Below, one piece after another: positions 14,472 through 15,194 of a DNA stretch of 15,194 nucleotides. Location of the stretch: positions 1 to 15,194 of the forward strand of contig JBBIHP010000074.1 in assembly GCA_037446915.1 (NCBI GenBank), read 5' to 3'. Position 1 is the stretch's first letter, and every line of letters starts with the position of its first letter. The DNA is from DSXH01 sp037446915. GTDB lineage: Bacteria > Bacteroidota > Ignavibacteria > Ignavibacteriales > Melioribacteraceae. Below the pieces are notes generated by a model. The model saw only the letters and a program-made list of their open reading frames with translations. It made no database searches and had not been told where the DNA came from. The position numbers and the translations under genes were made by a program.

Positions 14472-14765
14472 CTGATACTGGGAAAAGTAATTGGTACTGT
14501 ATGGTCTACCCGCAAAGATGAAAATCTTGTCGGTGCTAAATTTTTAATTGTTCGTCAGCTCAACCTGGATTATACTCCGAGAGAATCTACAGTTATTGCG
14601 GTAGATTCAGTTGGAGCGGGTGTTGGTGAAGTTGTTATTGTTGCTCAGGGAAGTTCTGCACGTCAGACAACAATTACCAAAAACAAACCGGTTGATGCTG
14701 TTATTATGGCAATTGTAGATAAACTTGATATTGCCGTAACCGACAATAAGAAAGAAGGGAAGTAA
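14472..14765 (+). CDS. EutN/CcmL-family microcompartment vertex protein 1 (CTG start)
   Basis: BMC-P proteins form pentamers that cap the vertices of bacterial microcompartment shells. This 97-residue product shows the family pattern: I-L-GKVIGTVWSTRK at residues 2-15, AVDSVGAGVGEVV at 43-55, QGSSARQT at 59-66 and the C-terminal PVDAVIMAIVDKLDI. The frame is open from AAT at 14457 after a TAG at 14454 and holds no ATG, GTG or TTG before codon 79. The start is therefore taken as CTG at 14472. That residue aligns with M1 of the downstream paralogue (M-Y-L-GKVIGT) and has GAGG five bases upstream; ATA at 14475 is a less likely alternative. The stop shares one base with the next ATG. A base-call error turning ATG into CTG cannot be excluded. 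Confidence 0.88.
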   Translation: MILGKVIGTVWSTRKDENLVGAKFLIVRQLNLDYTPRESTVIAVDSVGAGVGEVVIVAQGSSARQTTITKNKPVDAVIMAIVDKLDIAVTDNKKEGK

Positions 14766-15034
14766 TGTACCTGGGCAAAGTTATTGGTACCATCTGGGCT
14801 ACGCGTAAGTATGATACCGTAACAGGTTATAAGATGCAGTTTGTTCAACCTGTTAATGGCGAGTTGCAAAAATTAGGTGAACCAATTATTGCTCTCGATA
14901 CTGTTGGTGCCGGTCCGGGTGAAATTATTTATTACGTTACTGCAAGCGAGGCTGTCATTCCTCTTGATGTTGATATGGCTCCGGTTGATGCTTCAATTGT
15001 AGGAATAGTTGATTATGTCAATCTCGAATCCTAA
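14765..15034 (+). CDS. EutN/CcmL-family microcompartment vertex protein 2
   Basis: This second BMC-P protein has 89 residues and is a paralogue of the one directly upstream. It shares YLGKVIGTIWATRK at residues 2-15 and ALDTVGAGPGE at 43-53. The usual GSSAR loop is replaced by VTASEAV, and the middle (about 20-40) is different, so the two copies probably have distinct pores or partners. The C-terminus DASIVGIVDYVNLE is standard. The ATG at 14765 overlaps the preceding TAA. No BMC-H or BMC-T shell gene and no encapsulated enzyme gene lies in the window. A full compartment would need genes elsewhere in the genome, or these pentamers may act without a shell. Confidence 0.92.
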   Translation: MYLGKVIGTIWATRKYDTVTGYKMQFVQPVNGELQKLGEPIIALDTVGAGPGEIIYYVTASEAVIPLDVDMAPVDASIVGIVDYVNLES

Positions 15035-15051
15035 TTGCGGAGAATTATTCT

Positions 15052-15194
15052 GTGAAAATCACCAAGCAATTTACTAATCGCGAAAGTCAATCTTTAGATA
15101 AATATCTTCAGGAAATTGGTAAAGTAGATTTATTAACGCCCGAAGATGAAATATATCTTGCTATTCAAATTAAAAAGGGAGACCAAAAAGCTCT
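15052..15194 (+). CDS. rpoD: Primary sigma factor RpoD, N-terminal part (cut by window end)
   Basis: The last 143 bases encode 47 residues of a sigma-70 family protein: MKITKQFTNRESQSLDKYLQ, then EIGKVDLLTPEDEIYLAIQI and KKGDQKAL. The SLDKYLQEIGKVDLLTPEDE segment is region 1.2 of the short primary sigma factors of the Bacteroidota/Chlorobi group, which lack the long region 1.1 of E. coli RpoD. The start is GTG at 15052, with CGGAGA (15038-15043) eight bases upstream. It lies 17 nt after the second vertex-protein gene with no terminator between, so read-through from the deoB cluster is likely. The rest of the gene lies beyond the window. Confidence 0.93.
   Translation, partial: MKITKQFTNRESQSLDKYLQEIGKVDLLTPEDEIYLAIQIKKGDQKA

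Noticed and set aside
14461..14475. GTG at 14461 as a start for the first vertex-protein gene
   Set aside because: It is in a different frame and meets TGA at 14473 after four codons.

Overview
The window is a bacterial chromosome segment of about 15.2 kb, AT-rich and with every recognised gene on the + strand. It most likely comes from the Ignavibacteria/Chlorobi side of the FCB (Bacteroidota-like) group. The grounds are the RpoD N-terminus in the last bases, the lysine-rich tail on L17, and clear Shine-Dalgarno sites before most genes, which typical Bacteroidia lack. This placement is inference from protein character, not from a search.

Positions 1-9931 hold the late part of the S10/spc region and the alpha operon: rplN-rplX-rplE-rpsN-rpsH-rplF-rplR-[tRNA-Gln]-rpsE-rpmD-rplO-secY-map-infA-rpmJ-rpsM-rpsK-rpsD-rpoA-rplQ. 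Spacers are mostly 10-30 nt and one junction overlaps (rplO/secY). Two departures stand out: a tRNA-Gln(UUG) gene sits between rplR and rpsE, and adk is absent between secY and map. L5 carries a repeat-bearing N-terminal extension and L17 a basic C-terminal one. A strong intrinsic terminator (9953-9990) closes this unit.

Positions 9991-12614 hold engB (YihA/YsxC ribosome-assembly GTPase), preceded by a TAnnTTTG promoter-like element so close to the ATG that the mRNA may be leaderless. A membrane-anchored double-GAF protein with a degenerate GGDEF domain follows.

Positions 12635-15194 hold a tight, overlapping cluster: deoB (phosphopentomutase), a 96-aa protein of unknown function, a PIN-domain protein, two tandem EutN/CcmL-type bacterial microcompartment vertex proteins, and the start of the primary sigma factor gene rpoD, cut by the window edge. 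The first vertex-protein gene has no ATG, GTG or TTG start and appears to begin at CTG. The cluster joins nucleoside-sugar metabolism, a possible toxin-antitoxin-like pair, microcompartment pentamers and the housekeeping sigma factor, and is the least conventional part of the window.
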